Shown one piece after another: positions 27,916-37,482 of a DNA stretch of 64,000 nucleotides (its first letter is position 1; each line of letters begins with the position of its first letter). Origin of the DNA: Fen731 sp964481885. GTDB taxonomy: Bacteria > Actinomycetota > Humimicrobiia > Humimicrobiales > Humimicrobiaceae. The notes under the pieces were generated by a model that did no database searches, was not told the DNA's origin, and saw nothing but the letters and a program-made list of their open reading frames with translations. A program made the position numbers and the translations under genes. The stretch covers positions 1-64,000 of the forward strand of contig CAYZUS010000001.1 of assembly GCA_964481885.1 (NCBI GenBank), given 5' to 3'.

Positions 27916-28527
27916 ATGGAAATAAATGCAGAAATGGTTAAAAAGTTAAGAGCTAAAAGCGGCGTCGGAATGATGGACTGCAAGAAGGCGCTTGTAGAGT
28001 GCCAGGGTGATTTCGATAAAGCAGGCGAATATTTAAGGGAAAAAGGGCTTGATAAGGTTGCAAAGAAATCAGCAAGGCCAACAAGGGAAGGTATTATTGA
28101 TACCTATATTCATCTTGGCTCAAAAATAGGAGTAATGCTTGAATTGAATTGTGAAACTGACTTTGTTGCAAAAAATGATGTTTTTAAAGCTCTTTCTCAC
28201 AATATTGCTCTTCATATTGCTGCAGCCGCTCCTACTTATGTTTCGAGCGACGAGATTTCTGCCGACGTAATTGAAAAGGAAAAAGATATTTACAGAAAAC
28301 AGGCAATAAATGAGGGTAAGCCAGAAAATATCGTTGACAAAATTGCTGAGGGTAAAATATCAAAATATTTTCAGGAGACATGCCTGCTAGAGCAGCTGTA
28401 TGTAAAGAATACCGATATGACCATTGGCGGCCTGATAAAAGAAAATATAATTGTAATTGGTGAAAACATAATTGTTAAAAGGTTTGCAAGGTGGATCTTA
28501 GGAGAAACCAGTCCGGAAGAAGAATAA
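27916..28527 (+). CDS. tsf: Elongation factor Ts, short form
   Basis: Guanine-nucleotide exchange factor for EF-Tu. The N-terminal UBA-like domain (VKKLRAKSGVGMMDCKKALVE) and the core motif LNCETDFVAKND are clear. The 203 residues make it the short type with a single core subdomain. A CAGGGGG site precedes ATG 27916. Confidence 0.96.
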   Translation: MEINAEMVKKLRAKSGVGMMDCKKALVECQGDFDKAGEYLREKGLDKVAKKSARPTREGIIDTYIHLGSKIGVMLELNCETDFVAKNDVFKALSHNIALHIAAAAPTYVSSDEISADVIEKEKDIYRKQAINEGKPENIVDKIAEGKISKYFQETCLLEQLYVKNTDMTIGGLIKENIIVIGENIIVKRFARWILGETSPEEE

Positions 28528-28722
28528 GGCCTGGAGAAAGAATAAATTCCGGGTATAAGCAAAATCCGGATGGAGCAAATCTTTGGCAACAGAATGCCAC
28601 TACTAAAAACAGTGACCTGGAGATATTTTACTTCTGAAATAATAATGCTTTAAAAAAAGGTATTTACGAATAATTGAGGCTGAAAACATAATAGCAAATA
28701 ACACATAAAGGGATAACAAGCT

Positions 28723-29445
28723 ATGGATGTTCCAAAATATGGCAGGGTAATGCTTAAAATAAGCGGCGAAGCGCTTATCGGACAGGCAGATTACGGTATT
28801 GATACCAAAGTAATGGACAACATAGCAAACCAGATAAAGGAAGTGGTCCTGATGGGTGTGGAAATTGCCGTGGTTGTAGGAGGCGGTAATTTCTGGAGAG
28901 GTGTTGCCGCCAGCGCAAATGGCATGGACAGGACAACTGCTGATTACATAGGAATGCTTGCAACAGTCATGAACGCCATAGGCCTTCAGGATGCTCTTGA
29001 AAAAAAAGATATCTCAACAAGGGTACAATCTTCCATTACAATGCAGGAAATCGCTGAACCTTTTATCAGAAGAAGGGCACTGAGGCACCTTGAAAAGAAA
29101 AGAGTAGTAATCTTTGCCGGAGGAACAGGAAATCCGTATTTCTCCACCGATACCGCAGCAGCTCTAAGGGCTCTTGAAATTAATGCAGAAATACTGTTTA
29201 AAGCTACCAAGGTTGACGGTGTTTACGACAAGGATCCTAAAAAATACCCCGATGCAAAGAAATTCGATGAATTGACTTATATAGAAGTTCTGGCCAAGAA
29301 TTTAAGGATTCTTGATTCTACTGCAACTTCACTGTGTATGGAAAATGATCTTCCGGTTGTGGTTTTTGATATTACCAAATCCGGAAACATAAAAGATGTT
29401 ATTTCTGGCAAAAAAATTGGTACCATAGTTAGAAGGGGTGGTTAA
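28723..29445 (+). CDS. pyrH: UMP kinase
   Basis: Phosphorylates UMP to UDP. The amino-acid-kinase fold is recognised by RVMLKISGEAL, VVVGGGNFWRG, FAGGTGNPYFSTDTAAALRA and KVDGVYDKDPKK. The 240 residues fit. The last eight bases overlap frr. The 195-base spacer after tsf has no clear promoter. Confidence 0.97.
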   Translation: MDVPKYGRVMLKISGEALIGQADYGIDTKVMDNIANQIKEVVLMGVEIAVVVGGGNFWRGVAASANGMDRTTADYIGMLATVMNAIGLQDALEKKDISTRVQSSITMQEIAEPFIRRRALRHLEKKRVVIFAGGTGNPYFSTDTAAALRALEINAEILFKATKVDGVYDKDPKKYPDAKKFDELTYIEVLAKNLRILDSTATSLCMENDLPVVVFDITKSGNIKDVISGKKIGTIVRRGG

Positions 29446-30004
29446 AATTAAAGATCAGCTAGTATCAGATTGCGAAACAAGGATGAGACAGACAATTGAA
29501 AACTCTCAGCATGAATTTAATACCATAAGAACCGGTAGAGCTTCTGCAGCGCTTCTTGACAGAATATCCATTGATTATTATGGTTCAAAAACACAGCTCA
29601 AACATGTCGCAAACATCAGTATTCCTGAGGCAAGGACCATTGTCATTTCTCCGTATGAACCGAAAATTATTAAAGAAATTGAAAAACAGATTCTCGCATC
29701 GGACCTTGGTATTAATCCCGGCAATGACGGTAAAGTAATCAGGCTCGTTATCCCGGCCCTTAATGAGGAAAGAAGGCATGAGATGGTAAAGCTTGTTAAG
29801 AAAATTGCTGAAGACGGAAAAATAGGAATAAGAAATATCAGGCGTGAAGTAAACGAAGAATTAAAAAAGCTTGAGCATAAAAAAGAGATAACTGAAGATG
29901 ATGTTGAAGAATATCACAAGAAAACTCAGGAGTTAACAGATAAATACATTGAAAAGATAAATGAAGCTGTGCTTTCAAAAGAAAAGGAAATACTGGAAGT
30001 ATAG
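29438..30004 (+). CDS. frr: Ribosome recycling factor
   Basis: Splits post-termination ribosomes with EF-G. FNTIRTGRASAALLDRISIDYYG, NDGKVIRLVIPALNEERR and the C-terminal coil KKITEDDVEEYHKKTQELTDKYI-type segment are characteristic. It has 188 residues. The GTG start lies within the end of pyrH. The order rpsB-tsf-pyrH-frr-uppS is highly conserved. Confidence 0.96.
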   Translation: MVKIKDQLVSDCETRMRQTIENSQHEFNTIRTGRASAALLDRISIDYYGSKTQLKHVANISIPEARTIVISPYEPKIIKEIEKQILASDLGINPGNDGKVIRLVIPALNEERRHEMVKLVKKIAEDGKIGIRNIRREVNEELKKLEHKKEITEDDVEEYHKKTQELTDKYIEKINEAVLSKEKEILEV

Positions 30005-30014
30005 GTATGCAGTT

Positions 30015-30776
30015 TTGAAATCTTTTATTTATCGTTTTTTTTCGCCTGGTTCTTTTTTACTTGAGTCGCTTAAAAAAGGAAATATTCCCCAGCATGTAGC
30101 AATAATAATGGATGGAAATGGCAGGTGGGCCACAAGAAGAAGGTTGCCCAGAATCGTAGGCCATCAGAGGGGTGCTGAGATATTAAGAGAGACAGTTGTC
30201 ACTTGTAAAGATCTGGGTATCAAATACCTGACTGCATACTCATTTTCCAGTGAAAACTGGCAGAGGCCGGCCGAAGAAGTAAAAGACCTGATGAAGCTTT
30301 TTGTTGAAGTACTACAGAGGGAACTGGATGGTCTGATCAAAAATGATGTCAAACTAAACCTTATAGGCCAACGTGAAATAATTCCTGAAAAGATTCTGAG
30401 GGTTTTTGAAAATGCTGAAGAAAAAACAAAGCACAATAAATCACTGGTTTTTAATATAGCTTTCAGCTATGGTTCAAAACAGGAAATATTTGATGCAGTA
30501 AAGAAAATTTGCATTGAATACAGCAAGTCGGGTATTAACCTGGAAAAAGCCGGACCGGAGTCACTTTCAGATTATCTTTACACTGCCGGAACGCCTGACC
30601 CGGACCTTTTAATCAGGACCGGCGGCGAGAGCAGGATAAGTAATTTTTTATTATGGCAGATTGCTTATACAGAGCTTTATTTTACAGATATTATGTGGCC
30701 GGATTTTGACAGGAAGAATTTTTTTAAAGCTGTCGGCAGTTTCCAGAAACGTAACAGAAGATTCGGAAGATTATAG
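30015..30776 (+). CDS. uppS: Undecaprenyl diphosphate synthase-type isoprenyl transferase
   Basis: Cis-prenyltransferase making the lipid carrier for cell-wall synthesis. HVAIIMDGNGRWA carries the catalytic Asp; TAYSFSSENWQRP and LLIRTGGESRISNFLLWQ complete the active site. TTG 30015, eight bases after AGGT, gives 253 residues. An ATG at 29961 would overlap frr by 44 bases. cdsA and dxr, which usually separate uppS from rseP, are absent. IspG and IspH in the window supply the precursor pathway. Confidence 0.93.
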   Translation: MKSFIYRFFSPGSFLLESLKKGNIPQHVAIIMDGNGRWATRRRLPRIVGHQRGAEILRETVVTCKDLGIKYLTAYSFSSENWQRPAEEVKDLMKLFVEVLQRELDGLIKNDVKLNLIGQREIIPEKILRVFENAEEKTKHNKSLVFNIAFSYGSKQEIFDAVKKICIEYSKSGINLEKAGPESLSDYLYTAGTPDPDLLIRTGGESRISNFLLWQIAYTELYFTDIMWPDFDRKNFFKAVGSFQKRNRRFGRL

Positions 30777-30802
30777 TTTGGATGCTGCAAACTATAAATT
30801 AA

Positions 30803-30849
30803 CAGCCTGGCAGACAAAAATAATAAATAAGCAGCCTGGCAGACAAAAA
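30803..30849. repeat. 18-base direct repeat in the uppS-rseP spacer
   Basis: CAGCCTGGCAGACAAAAA occurs at 30803-30820 and again at 30832-30849. Likely a local duplication. Confidence 0.8.
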
Positions 30850-30908
30850 AAATTTAAAAGTAAATAATTTAACAAACTCCGAAAATAACCAAAGGTTTTG
30901 TAAATTCA

Positions 30909-31964
30909 ATGGTAGTAGTCCAATATTTAATCGCAATTTTAGCTTTCTCAGTAATTGTCCTTGTTCACGAATTCGGTCATTTTATAATTGCCAAATTAAG
31001 CGGAATACATGTACAGGAATTTTTTCTGGGATTTGGCCCCAAAATACTTAAATATACTTCAAAAAAAAGCGGCACAATGTACGGCATCAGCGCAATTCCC
31101 CTGGGTGGCTATAATAAGATACTTGGGCAGGACAGAAGTGAAGTAATCCCTGAAAATATGGTCGGCAAAGCCTTTTATAACAAGCCATTTTATAAGAAAT
31201 TCCTTGTCATAAGCGGAGGAGGAATATTTAATATAATTTTTTCAGTAATTTTGATAATTATTTATTTCTCAATCGGAGTTTTTGTCCCTTCAAATATAAT
31301 TGATTATACAGAGCCTGGTTCACCTGCAGATACATACGGTTTTCAGAAAGGTGACAAAGTAATTGCTTTAAATAATTTGGAAATCAAATCCTGGGATGAT
31401 TTTTCAGTCATAGTAAAAGACTATCCTGACAAGCAGGTGACATTTACGATAGTCAGGGATAAAAAGGAAATGAATATTGACGCTAAACTCTCAGCTGTTG
31501 ACGGAAATGGATACCTTGGAGTAGGACCGCTTCTTGTAAAGGAAAGAATGGGTGGAGGCCAGGTCCTGGGCGAAAGCTTTAAAATGGTCGGAAATCTGAC
31601 TGTCACATATTTTAAGTTATTCGGAATGCTTTTTTCAGGAGAAATCCCTTTTTCTGAGGCCCGTCCGGTTTCACCTATAGGTGTAATAAGTATTTTCCAG
31701 CAATCAGCGGCAATGGGTGCACAGAACTTTATATTATTTGTGGCTCTTGTTTCAATATTGCTTGCTTTTGGAAATTTCCTGCCGATATTGCCTGTTGACG
31801 GAGGCCATATACTGATAATAATAATAGAGGCAATAAGGCGAAGACCCGTTTCAAAAAAAGCAATTGAGATATACAGCACACTGGGAATTGTACTTGTAGT
31901 TTCGCTGCTTCTGGTCGGACTGGTGTTTGACATAATAAGCCCCTTCAAGCTTCCAAGCATGTAA
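30909..31964 (+). CDS. rseP: RIP metalloprotease RseP/RasP (site-2 protease)
   Basis: Intramembrane zinc protease that cuts membrane-anchored regulators such as anti-sigma factors. The zinc site HEFGH is near the N-terminus in the first membrane segment, a PDZ domain lies in the middle (EPGSPADTYGFQKGDKVIALN), and the second metal ligand is in GNFLPILPVDGGHI. The 351 residues and membrane segments at both ends fit. No anti-sigma factor gene is in the window. Confidence 0.94.
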   Translation: MVVVQYLIAILAFSVIVLVHEFGHFIIAKLSGIHVQEFFLGFGPKILKYTSKKSGTMYGISAIPLGGYNKILGQDRSEVIPENMVGKAFYNKPFYKKFLVISGGGIFNIIFSVILIIIYFSIGVFVPSNIIDYTEPGSPADTYGFQKGDKVIALNNLEIKSWDDFSVIVKDYPDKQVTFTIVRDKKEMNIDAKLSAVDGNGYLGVGPLLVKERMGGGQVLGESFKMVGNLTVTYFKLFGMLFSGEIPFSEARPVSPIGVISIFQQSAAMGAQNFILFVALVSILLAFGNFLPILPVDGGHILIIIIEAIRRRPVSKKAIEIYSTLGIVLVVSLLLVGLVFDIISPFKLPSM

Positions 31965-32000
31965 TAAGCTTGTCAAATATAAGCTAAAATTTATCTGATT

Positions 32001-32030
32001 TTGTTTTGTTTGCATCGGTAACCGTATAAT
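32001..32030 (+). promoter_or_regulatory. Promoter giving a near-leaderless ispG transcript
   Basis: TATAAT at 32025-32030, with TTGTTT 18 bases upstream. The expected start (about 32037) is only some five bases before the ispG ATG, and no ribosome binding site is present. Confidence 0.45.
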
Positions 32031-32041
32031 AGACTAAAAAT

Positions 32042-33106
32042 ATGCCTGATAAAAGAAAACGAACAAGAATAATAAATGTTGGTGCTGCCGTAATTGGGGG
32101 AGACAACCCTGTGCTTGTCCAGTCCATGCTCAAAAGCAGGCTTGAAAACAGAACGGCGCTATTAAATGAGATAAAGGATCTGGAATCCTGCGGATGTGAG
32201 ATAATAAGGATAGCAATTGTGCAGGAAGATTCGCTGGAAATACTTAAAGATCTTATTAAACAAAAAGCATTCAGTGTCCCTGTTGTGGCAGACATACAGT
32301 TTGATTACAGGTTTGCTCTGGAAGCGATTAGAATCGGGGCGGATTGCGTAAGGATTAATCCCGGCAATATGCACGACAAGCAGGGGCTGCAGTCGGTTGC
32401 ATTGGAAGCAAAAAGCAGAAATGCTTCAATAAGGATAGGTATTAATTCAGGTTCACTGGAAAAGAAAATATTAAAGGAACATCCGGGTGATTATTCCGGC
32501 GCAATTGTTGAAAGCGCTCTTGAAACTGTAAGATTTTTTGAAAACCTGAAATTTTATAATTTTAAAATTTCCGCCAAAGCATCATCTGTTACTGACACCA
32601 TAACCTCATACAGGCAGCTTTCTGCAAAAATTGATTATCCGTTCCATGTCGGAATCACTGAAGCAGGGCCAGCTTTCACGGGAGCCATAAAATCTGCTGT
32701 CGGAATAGGAATCTTACTGTCAGAAGGAATAGGGGACACCATAAGGGTATCACTGACTGATAAATCATCACTCGAAGTAACCGCGGCATATACTATTTTA
32801 TCAAGCCTTGGGTTGCGAAGCAGAGGAATCAATATTGTCTCATGCCCGACATGCAGCAGGACTGAAGTTGACTTAAAAAGCCTTGTTTCTGAGGTCCAAA
32901 AAGTAATATCCGGAAAAAATGCACAATTGAAGGTTGCAATAATGGGCTGCATAGTTAACGGTCCGGGCGAGGCAAGGGATGCGGATCTGGGGATTGCATT
33001 CGGCAGGCAAAAAGCTGCAATTTTCGTAAAAGGCGAAGTTATAAATAGAGTTGATTTACCGGAAGTTTTGGAAGTGTTTAAAAAAGAACTGGATAAGTTA
33101 ACATAA
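32042..33106 (+). CDS. ispG: 4-hydroxy-3-methylbut-2-enyl diphosphate synthase
   Basis: Iron-sulfur enzyme of the MEP isoprenoid pathway; makes the substrate of IspH, which is also in the window. The TIM-barrel part has VLVQSMLKS and RINPGNM. The cluster ligands are in SCPTCSRTEVDL and IMGCIVNGPGEARDADLGIA. The 354 residues match the bacterial form without the plant insert. It is grouped with rseP and proS as in many genomes. Confidence 0.95.
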   Translation: MPDKRKRTRIINVGAAVIGGDNPVLVQSMLKSRLENRTALLNEIKDLESCGCEIIRIAIVQEDSLEILKDLIKQKAFSVPVVADIQFDYRFALEAIRIGADCVRINPGNMHDKQGLQSVALEAKSRNASIRIGINSGSLEKKILKEHPGDYSGAIVESALETVRFFENLKFYNFKISAKASSVTDTITSYRQLSAKIDYPFHVGITEAGPAFTGAIKSAVGIGILLSEGIGDTIRVSLTDKSSLEVTAAYTILSSLGLRSRGINIVSCPTCSRTEVDLKSLVSEVQKVISGKNAQLKVAIMGCIVNGPGEARDADLGIAFGRQKAAIFVKGEVINRVDLPEVLEVFKKELDKLT

Positions 33107-33153
33107 GAAATAAATTTTGACACAAATTAAAAATTTTTTAAAAGGAGAGACAA

Positions 33154-34869
33154 GTGGTCAGGTTTTCTGAATATTATTTAACAACCACAAAAGAAGATGC
33201 TTCAAATTCTGACATACCGAGTTATTCCTTGTCGCTTCGCGCAGGGATGATAAAAAAAATAGCATCAGGGATTTATGCATTTTTACCTATTGGATACAGG
33301 ATTTTAAAAAAAATTGAAAAGATCGTAAGGGAGGAAATGGACAAAACCGGGGCCATTGAAATGCTCATGCCGGCATTGCAACCGGGGGATCTATGGATAC
33401 AGTCTGAGAGGTGGCAGAAATATGGGCCCGAACTTTTTCGCCTGAAAGATCGCAATGACAGGGATTTTTGTCTTGGTCCCACACATGAAGAACTTATTAC
33501 GCACCTCGCAAGCCTTGATATAAAATCATATAAGGACCTGCCGGTAAATCTTTACCAGATACAGGTCAAATTCAGGGATGAGATAAGGCCAAGATACGGA
33601 ATTTTAAGAGCCAGGGAATTTATAATGAAGGATGCCTACAGCTTTTGTGCAACCGAGAGCGATCTGGATATAATTTACAAGAAAATGTATGGCTGCTATT
33701 CAAGAATACTTGAAAGGTTAAACCTTAAATACTATGCAGTGGAAGCTGATACGGGTCTTATTGGCGGCAAATATTCGCATGAATTTATAATCCTTGCAAA
33801 AAACGGTGAGGACCAGATAGTATACTGCCCTTCGTGCGGTTACGCGGCCAACTACGAGATGGCAAGTTTTAGAGTTAAGAATCAAAACACAGACGAACCT
33901 TTGGGGGAAGTCCTGCAGATACATACTCCCGCAGTTACGAACATAAAATCACTTGCAGAATTTTTGAAACTGCCTGCCGATAAAATAATAAAAACAATGC
34001 TGTTAAAAGATACCAAAGGCAATCATTATGCTGTCCTTCTTCCGGGTGACCGCGAACTTAATATTCCGAAGACAGAGAAGATCGCCGGCTGCAGTCTTGA
34101 GCTTGTTGAAAACAATCCGGGCAACCAGGATTTAAATATCGGGTTTCTGGGGCCATCCGGACTGGATGTCAGTATAAAAATATATGCTGACAGCATCTTG
34201 AAAGGCAGATTTAATATGGCTGCTGGTGCCAATAAAAAAGATCACCATCTTTTAAATTTAAACTATCCAAGGGATTACAGAGTTGATGTCTGGGAAGACT
34301 TTTCTTTTGCCTGTGAAGGGGATTTGTGCGTCAATTGCAGCGGCCCGGTAAATTTTGAAAAAGGAATTGAAATAGGCCACATATTCAAGCTTGGCACCAA
34401 ATACAGCGAAAAAATGGGCGCATCATTTCTAGACAGTGAAGGCAAATTAAACCCCATGATAATGGGCTGTTATGGCATCGGCGTCAGCAGGATTCTGGCC
34501 GCTGTTATCGAGCAGTTAAATGACGCCAAAGGCATTTTATGGCCGGTCTGCATTGCCCCATTCCTGGTAAATCTTGTGGCAATAAACATGGAGGATCCTG
34601 ATATTGCCTCAAATGCTGAAAAAATCTATGAAATCCTGAGCAGAGAGGAGGGCATTGAAGTATTATTTGATGACAGAAATGTCAGGGCAGGAGTAAAATT
34701 CAAGGATTCAGATCTTATTGGAATACCCATTAAACTAATCATAGGAAAAAACTATGCTGAAAACAATGAGCTTGAAATAGAATTAAGGAAAGACGGCACA
34801 AAAATGAAAATGGGTGTCAGCGAGACCGTGGCTTTTATTAAAAGCTATTCCCAAAATAATCTTTTTTAA
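33154..34869 (+). CDS. proS: Prolyl-tRNA synthetase, bacterial type
   Basis: Charges tRNA-Pro; a tRNA-Pro(GGG) gene lies at 59.6 kb. Class II motifs are LPIGYRILKKIEKIVREEMD, FRDEIRPRYGILRAREFIMKD and MGCYGIGVSRILAAVIEQ. The editing (INS) domain lies between motifs 2 and 3 (TMLLKDTKGNHYAVLLPGD), and the anticodon-binding domain ends the protein. It has 571 residues. The GTG start follows AGGAGAG. Confidence 0.95.
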   Translation: MVRFSEYYLTTTKEDASNSDIPSYSLSLRAGMIKKIASGIYAFLPIGYRILKKIEKIVREEMDKTGAIEMLMPALQPGDLWIQSERWQKYGPELFRLKDRNDRDFCLGPTHEELITHLASLDIKSYKDLPVNLYQIQVKFRDEIRPRYGILRAREFIMKDAYSFCATESDLDIIYKKMYGCYSRILERLNLKYYAVEADTGLIGGKYSHEFIILAKNGEDQIVYCPSCGYAANYEMASFRVKNQNTDEPLGEVLQIHTPAVTNIKSLAEFLKLPADKIIKTMLLKDTKGNHYAVLLPGDRELNIPKTEKIAGCSLELVENNPGNQDLNIGFLGPSGLDVSIKIYADSILKGRFNMAAGANKKDHHLLNLNYPRDYRVDVWEDFSFACEGDLCVNCSGPVNFEKGIEIGHIFKLGTKYSEKMGASFLDSEGKLNPMIMGCYGIGVSRILAAVIEQLNDAKGILWPVCIAPFLVNLVAINMEDPDIASNAEKIYEILSREEGIEVLFDDRNVRAGVKFKDSDLIGIPIKLIIGKNYAENNELEIELRKDGTKMKMGVSETVAFIKSYSQNNLF

Positions 34870-34885
34870 AAATAATTCTTAAAAA

Positions 34886-37108
34886 ATGCCTGAAAATCAG
34901 CCGGAAAAAATAAAGGGTGTCCTAAATAAAATTGTCTACAGAAGCCCTGACAATAATTATTTTATTGGTAAAATGCTTTCCGATGAGGACAATCAGACAA
35001 TTACTGTGGTGGGGCACGCTCAGGAGGTTCAGCCGGGAGAGGCACTGACTGTTTACGGAAAATGGGTTTTTAATAATAAATACGGAAAACAGTTTGAAAT
35101 TGAAAGTATTGAAGCGCTGGCGCCTGCAACAGAAGCCGGAATTGAAAAATATCTCGGTTCAGGTCTGATAAAAGGCATTGGCCCGGTTATGGCAAAAAGG
35201 GTTGTAGCAAAATTTAAGCTGGAAACTTTAAAGATCCTTGATTTAGAAACTGAAAGGCTCAGTGAAATTGACGGCTTTGGTGAAAAAAGGATAGAGCTTG
35301 TCAGGAATGAGTGGAAAAAGCAAAAATATGTGCGGGAAATAATGATTTTCATGCAGGATTCCGGCATCAGCAACAATTATGCCCTAAAAATCTATAATAT
35401 ATATAAAAATGATTCTGTAAATGTGCTTAAGTCAAATCCCTACAGGTTAATTGAGGATATTTCAGGCATAGGTTTCAAAACTGCCGACAGCATCGCTGAA
35501 AGTCTGGGAATCGAAAAAGATTCTGAATTCAGGATAAAGTCAGGGATCATATTTCTTTTAAACCAGATTACCAGTGCCGGTAACTGCTATTACCCTTTTG
35601 AAGATTTTATCAAATCAGCCATGGATCTGCTGCAGTGCGGCGAAACAATACTGCTCCAGTCAGCAAGATTGCTGTCCGATGAGGGACGCATCATCCTTGA
35701 GAATACTTCCTCTGAAGAAAAAATTTATCTTAAAAGTATTTACGAAGATGAAGTTTACTCCTCAGAAAAACTAAATCAGATTAGGGATTTCAAATATAAC
35801 TCAAAAGAGGCCGGACCGTTGGATAAGAATGGAAAACATGCAGCTGAAAGCTTTTTCTTATTTATGGATAAAAAAATTGAAGAAATCTCCCATACTGCAG
35901 GCATAGAGCTGGACGAGATACAGAAAGAGGCAGTGAAAAAAGCAGTCAGTGAAAAAATACTTATCATCACAGGAAGCCCCGGAACCGGGAAAAGCACAAT
36001 TTTAAATGTTGCAATTAACTATTTTGAGTATCTTGGCAAAACGGTCACCGTAGGCGCGCCTACCGGAAGAGCTGCCAAGAGACTCTCGGAGGCCACGGGA
36101 AGAGACGCAAAGACAATACACAGATTATTAAAGTACCAGCCAAAGATAAACAGGTTTTTAAAGGATGAAAATAATCCCATTGATACAGACGTCCTTATAA
36201 TAGATGAAGCATCAATGATAGACATAAGATTATTTAAGAGCCTGCTCAAAGCAGTAAAAAAATCAACCAGCCTGGTGCTTGTCGGCGACATTGATCAGCT
36301 CCCGGCTGTTGGTCCGGGCAATATTCTTTCTGATATGATATCCTCAAATTCTTTCTCGGTAGTAAGGCTTGAGCATATATACAGGCAGGACGGAAAAAGC
36401 AGAATAATAAAAAATGCTCATCTTATAAGAGACGGCCTTTACCCTTCGCTTTCGGAATCAGAATGTAAAGACTTCTTTTTTATTGGCAAAACAGACCCTG
36501 AACAGGTAATGGAAACCATTGAGGAGCTGCTTTTGAACAGAATCCCAAAAACATTCGGCTACGATCCTTTTACTGACGTACAGGTAATAGTCCCAACAAA
36601 CAAAGGTGCTGTTGGAGTGGAAAGCCTGAATCTGAGAATCCAGAAAATGCTTAACAAAAACCGTTTATTTGTCCAGAAGGGAATATATGAATTCAGGCTG
36701 GGAGACCGGGTTATCCAGCTTAAGAATAACTATGAGAAGGAAGTATTTAACGGAGACATAGGTTTTGTTAAGGACATTGACCTGGAAATGAAAGTCTTAA
36801 GTGTCGAATTTGAAAAAAGGCTTGTTGAATATGATTTTTATGAACTTGACCAGCTGAGCCTGTCTTATGCAATAACCATACATAAATCCCAGGGTTCAGA
36901 GTTTAAATGCGTTATTATCCCTATTCTTACATCACATTACATACTACTGCAAAGGAACCTCCTGTATACTGCTTTAACAAGAGCAAGAGAGCTTGCAATA
37001 CTTATAGGCAGTAAAAAGGCTATAGGTATAGCTGTCGGCAAAAACATTGTCGAACAAAGATTTACAAGTTTAAAAGAACGTATAACTTTTGAAAATAAAA
37101 ATCATTGA
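34886..37108 (+). CDS. recD2: RecD2-type DNA helicase
   Basis: 5'-3' superfamily 1 helicase without RecBC partners. The N-terminal OB and helix-hairpin-helix region (GSGLIKGIGPVMAKRVV, LSEIDGFGEKRIE) is followed by Walker A GSPGTGKSTIL, GAPTGRAAKRLSEATG, VLIIDEASMID, LVGDIDQLPAVGPGN and a C-terminal SYAITIHKSQGSEF with YTALTRARE. The 740 residues fit. It starts 16 bases after proS. Confidence 0.94.
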   Translation: MPENQPEKIKGVLNKIVYRSPDNNYFIGKMLSDEDNQTITVVGHAQEVQPGEALTVYGKWVFNNKYGKQFEIESIEALAPATEAGIEKYLGSGLIKGIGPVMAKRVVAKFKLETLKILDLETERLSEIDGFGEKRIELVRNEWKKQKYVREIMIFMQDSGISNNYALKIYNIYKNDSVNVLKSNPYRLIEDISGIGFKTADSIAESLGIEKDSEFRIKSGIIFLLNQITSAGNCYYPFEDFIKSAMDLLQCGETILLQSARLLSDEGRIILENTSSEEKIYLKSIYEDEVYSSEKLNQIRDFKYNSKEAGPLDKNGKHAAESFFLFMDKKIEEISHTAGIELDEIQKEAVKKAVSEKILIITGSPGTGKSTILNVAINYFEYLGKTVTVGAPTGRAAKRLSEATGRDAKTIHRLLKYQPKINRFLKDENNPIDTDVLIIDEASMIDIRLFKSLLKAVKKSTSLVLVGDIDQLPAVGPGNILSDMISSNSFSVVRLEHIYRQDGKSRIIKNAHLIRDGLYPSLSESECKDFFFIGKTDPEQVMETIEELLLNRIPKTFGYDPFTDVQVIVPTNKGAVGVESLNLRIQKMLNKNRLFVQKGIYEFRLGDRVIQLKNNYEKEVFNGDIGFVKDIDLEMKVLSVEFEKRLVEYDFYELDQLSLSYAITIHKSQGSEFKCVIIPILTSHYILLQRNLLYTALTRARELAILIGSKKAIGIAVGKNIVEQRFTSLKERITFENKNH

Positions 37109-37473
37109 CTAAAAAAGCTTCAGAATATACAATGATTCAATAAATTATATTATAAGCTTTGCTTGATTTATAAATAATTTTGTACTTTAAAAAGTTATCT
37201 CAGAACAATATTAACAATTAATAAATATTTTAAATATTCTTTATAAAAAATATATCTATTATTGTTAATAATTAGATATAAGTGGTATATATTTAGAAAA
37301 TGAGTAGTTATAATAAACAGCTTTGTAAAAAGGAAATAAAAAACAAAAATAGTTTAAAAAATCTATTTAAATAATTAAAACCTTTGCTGTTATTAAAAAA
37401 TTATAAAGCTTTAAAAAGTACAAATATCTCATAAATCGGGCATAAGTGCTCGATTTTTTTTATTGTAGGAAGG
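37109..37473 (+). other. Long AT-rich leader region of rny
   Basis: 365 bases with very high A+T and no gene. TTTGTACTTT (37179-37188) is complementary to AAAGTACAAA (37415-37424) just before the terminator hairpin at its 3' end, a possible long-range pairing. Confidence 0.45.
37434..37461 (+). terminator. Intrinsic terminator directly before rny (possible attenuator)
   Basis: A 9-bp stem AATCGGGCA / TGCTCGATT with a TAAG loop (37434-37455) is followed by an unbroken T run ending at 37461. It ends 22 bases before the rny ATG and overlaps the space where any downstream promoter would have to lie. It either ends recD2 transcription with leaky read-through or acts as an attenuator in the rny leader. 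Confidence 0.8.
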
Positions 37474-37482
37474 ATGATAGTA

